Origin: Clostridiaceae bacterium
Lineage (GTDB): Bacteria > Bacillota > Clostridia > Oscillospirales > Acutalibacteraceae
Direction: 5' to 3'
DNA length: 20,858 nt
Assembly (NCBI GenBank): GCA_016296885.1
Contig: JAEDHT010000033.1
Coordinates: 1-20,858, forward strand
How positions within the stretch are numbered: position 1 is the stretch's first letter; each line of letters starts with the position of its first letter. Both the position numbers and the translations under genes were made by a program. Under the pieces are notes generated by a model. It was not told the origin of the DNA and ran no database searches. It saw only the letters and a list, made by a program, of their open reading frames with translations. This document shows positions 18,834 through 20,858 of this stretch, in pieces.

Positions 18834-20726
18834 ATGGGCAAAAAAATTTTCAAAGCAGAGTCTAAGCGCCTTATGGAGCTTATGATAAATTCTATATATA
18901 CTAACAAAGAAATATTTTTGCGTGAGATACTCTCAAATGCAAGCGATGCCTTAGACAAGCTTCATTTTATATCTCTTACCAATGAAGCTGTGAGAGAGAG
19001 AATGGGTGAGCTTAAAATAAAGGTGTCAGTGGATAAGGAGAGCAGGACTATCATTGTAACTGATAACGGCATAGGCATGAGCGCAAAAGAGCTTGAGGAA
19101 AACTTGGGCACGATCGCAAAGAGCGGTTCTTATCAGTTTAAAACCGAGGTGCAGGATGATGAGAAGCCTGATATTATCGGTCAGTTTGGCGTTGGATTTT
19201 ATAGTGCGTTTATGATTTCGGATAATGTGACGGTAACATCCAGAAAGTACGACAGTGAAAAGGCATACATATGGCAATCATCAGGCGTAGATGGCTACAC
19301 TATAGAGGAATCGGATTCTGACAAATTTGGAACGCAGATAGTGATGCACGTAAAAGAAGATGATGAAGACAATAAATACAGCGATTTTTTAGAGTCTTAC
19401 AGAATAAGGAGTCTAATCAAAAAATATTCTGACTACATTAGATATCCTATCAAGATGGATATTGAAAAGAGTGTAAACATAGCCGAAGAGGGCAAAGAGC
19501 CTGAGTATAAGACGGTAACTGAGACAGAGACCGTAAACAGCATGGTGCCGATTTGGCAGAGATCAAAAAAAGAAGTGACAGACACAGAGTGTGCTGAGTA
19601 TTACAAAGAGAAATTTTATGATTTTAGCGATCCGCTTGCAGTAATCAGGGTAGATGCTGAGGGCGTGGTGTGTTATAAGGCAATGATGTTTATTCCATCA
19701 CGCTTGCCGGGAGGATTTTATTCTAAGGGATATGAAAAGGGCTTGCAGTTGTATAGCTCAGGTGTGCTTATCACAGACAAATGTGAAAAGCTATTGCCGG
19801 ATTATTTTAGCTTTGTTAAGGGTGTGGTAGATTCATCAGACCTTTCGCTCAACATCTCCAGAGAGATGCTTCAGCATGACAAGCAACTTGCCGTTATCGA
19901 GAAGAATATTGAAAAGAAGATAAAGTCAGAACTGCTAAAGATGCGTGATAATGATAAGGCAAAGTATGACGAGTTTTGGAAGCTCTTTGGTGCATCTATC
20001 AAGATAGGTGTATGCTCTGATTTTGGAATGAACAAGGATTTTCTAAAAGACCTAATTATGTTCTATTCTTCCAGCGAAAAGTCGCTTGTAACCTTGGATT
20101 CATATGTGGAGAGGATGAAAGAGGGTCAGAAGTATATTTATTATGCTTGTGGCTCTAGTGTTGAACAGATAGATTCCTTGCCACAGACAGAGCTTTGCAA
20201 GGACAAGGAGTATGAGATACTTTATCTCACCGAGGAATATGACGAGTTTATTGTGCAAACTTTAGGAAAGGTGGGCGAGAAGGAGTTTCGCTCTATCACC
20301 GCTAAGGATGCAGAGCTACACAGTGACGAGGAAAAGGAAAAGATTGAAAAACAGCAGGCAGAAAATCAACCCTTGCTCGATTTTATAAAGGACAGCTTAG
20401 GCGACAAGATAGTGAAGGCTATAATATCTGACAAGTTGAAGAGTCATCCTGTATGCTTATCGGCAGATGGTGAAATCACTCTTGAGGCAGAAAAATATTT
20501 TGCAATGATGCCGGGTGATGATGCCAAGCCAAAGGCTTCTAAGGTGTTGGAGCTAAATGCAGATAGCAAGGCTTTTGATGCTTTGAAAAAGGCATATGCC
20601 GAAAACAACACGTCAAAGGCAGCAGAGTATGCTGAGATACTATATAACATGGCTCTGCTGATAGCCGGCTTCAACATAGAAGACCCTGTGAAATACTGCG
20701 ACTTGGTTTGTGGCTTAATGAACTGA
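18834..20726 (+). CDS. htpG: Molecular chaperone HtpG (bacterial Hsp90)
   Basis: A 630-residue dimeric ATP-dependent chaperone of the cytoplasm, of the usual full length. The N-terminal GHKL ATPase domain shows Glu31 and Asn35 in REILSNASDALDK, the DNGIGM motif with Asp78, GTIAKSG (92-98) and the lid glycines in GQFGVGFYSAFM (116-127). The middle domain, with IRVDAEGVVCYKAMMFIP and NISREMLQHDKQL, supplies the arginine region that contacts ATP, and the C-terminal dimerisation domain is intact to the end. The ATG at 18834 follows AGGAGG at a good distance; an upstream in-frame ATG at 18783 lies inside the preceding hairpin region and is not used. No CIRCE element precedes it, so HrcA control is unlikely. 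It is probably transcribed with or just after the DUF1858-type gene. A palindrome begins 8 bases after the stop. Confidence 0.98.
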   Translation: MGKKIFKAESKRLMELMINSIYTNKEIFLREILSNASDALDKLHFISLTNEAVRERMGELKIKVSVDKESRTIIVTDNGIGMSAKELEENLGTIAKSGSYQFKTEVQDDEKPDIIGQFGVGFYSAFMISDNVTVTSRKYDSEKAYIWQSSGVDGYTIEESDSDKFGTQIVMHVKEDDEDNKYSDFLESYRIRSLIKKYSDYIRYPIKMDIEKSVNIAEEGKEPEYKTVTETETVNSMVPIWQRSKKEVTDTECAEYYKEKFYDFSDPLAVIRVDAEGVVCYKAMMFIPSRLPGGFYSKGYEKGLQLYSSGVLITDKCEKLLPDYFSFVKGVVDSSDLSLNISREMLQHDKQLAVIEKNIEKKIKSELLKMRDNDKAKYDEFWKLFGASIKIGVCSDFGMNKDFLKDLIMFYSSSEKSLVTLDSYVERMKEGQKYIYYACGSSVEQIDSLPQTELCKDKEYEILYLTEEYDEFIVQTLGKVGEKEFRSITAKDAELHSDEEKEKIEKQQAENQPLLDFIKDSLGDKIVKAIISDKLKSHPVCLSADGEITLEAEKYFAMMPGDDAKPKASKVLELNADSKAFDALKKAYAENNTSKAAEYAEILYNMALLIAGFNIEDPVKYCDLVCGLMN

Positions 20727-20733
20727 TAGAGGT

Positions 20734-20767
20734 CTTACTTTCTTTTTCGCGAGAAAAAGAAAGTAAG
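20734..20767. repeat. Perfect 15-bp palindrome after htpG
   Basis: CTTACTTTCTTTTTC (20734-20748) and its exact reverse complement (20753-20767) enclose the four-base loop GCGA, which is a GNRA-type tetraloop in RNA. The arms are pyrimidine-rich and purine-rich. No T-run follows, so it does not look like a classic intrinsic terminator, though an RNA hairpin this stable could stop or protect the htpG transcript. Purine/pyrimidine hairpins of this type recur between genes in gut Clostridia in my recollection. The sequence to 20858 shows no gene and may be the rest of the same element. Confidence 0.7.
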
Positions 20768-20858
20768 CAAAGAAAAAGCGGTGTCGTATGACAACTTGAC
20801 GAGGTATAAAGTTTTGTTGCTCGATGGTAGGCTATCTGTCGGGCAATGAGAAAATATT

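Overview
The window looks like chromosomal DNA of a low-GC, anaerobic Firmicute of the class Clostridia. The reasons are AT-rich intergenic DNA, GGAGG-type ribosome binding sites before nearly every gene, a FakA/DegV pair, a small cysteine DUF1858-type protein, and hairpin-rich intergenic repeats of the kind seen in gut Clostridia. The genus cannot be assigned from sequence alone.

Layout. Bases 1-145 hold an intergenic repeat made of three hairpins. Bases 264-2474 (minus strand) encode a membrane-anchored alpha/beta hydrolase and two paralogous zinc-ribbon/two-helix membrane proteins. The latter have their own extended -10 promoter and a folded leader at 2502-2564. Bases 2610-14591 (minus) are one tight run of eleven genes, with gaps of 42 bases or less and several overlaps. 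They are driven from a promoter at 14663-14691, divergent from valS. Bases 14844-17549 (plus) carry valS with a consensus promoter, followed by a strong bidirectional terminator. A small membrane protein gene (17697-17960, minus) converges on that terminator. A 578-base gap (17961-18538) contains three copies of a 20-base direct repeat. Then come a DUF1858-type redox protein and htpG (plus), and a perfect 15-base-pair palindrome at 20734-20767.

The eleven-gene operon is the main interest. In transcription order it encodes an adenylation-thiolation didomain protein, two PlsC-type acyltransferases, a stand-alone acyl-activating ligase, an acyl carrier protein, an LRAT-like/phosphopantetheinyl transferase fusion, an alpha/beta hydrolase, a DegV/FakB-type fatty-acid-binding protein, an MFS_2 (GPH-type) transporter, a FakA-type fatty acid kinase, and a second alpha/beta hydrolase with cysteine where the nucleophilic serine should be. 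Together these could capture or release fatty acids, activate them by two chemistries (acyl-phosphate through FakA/FakB, acyl-AMP through the ligases), hold them on two carriers armed by the operon's own PPTase, and transfer them with three candidate acyltransferases. I infer a dedicated acyl-lipid biosynthesis or membrane-remodelling system. The product is unknown. The order and the LRAT-PPTase fusion do not match a pathway I recognise.
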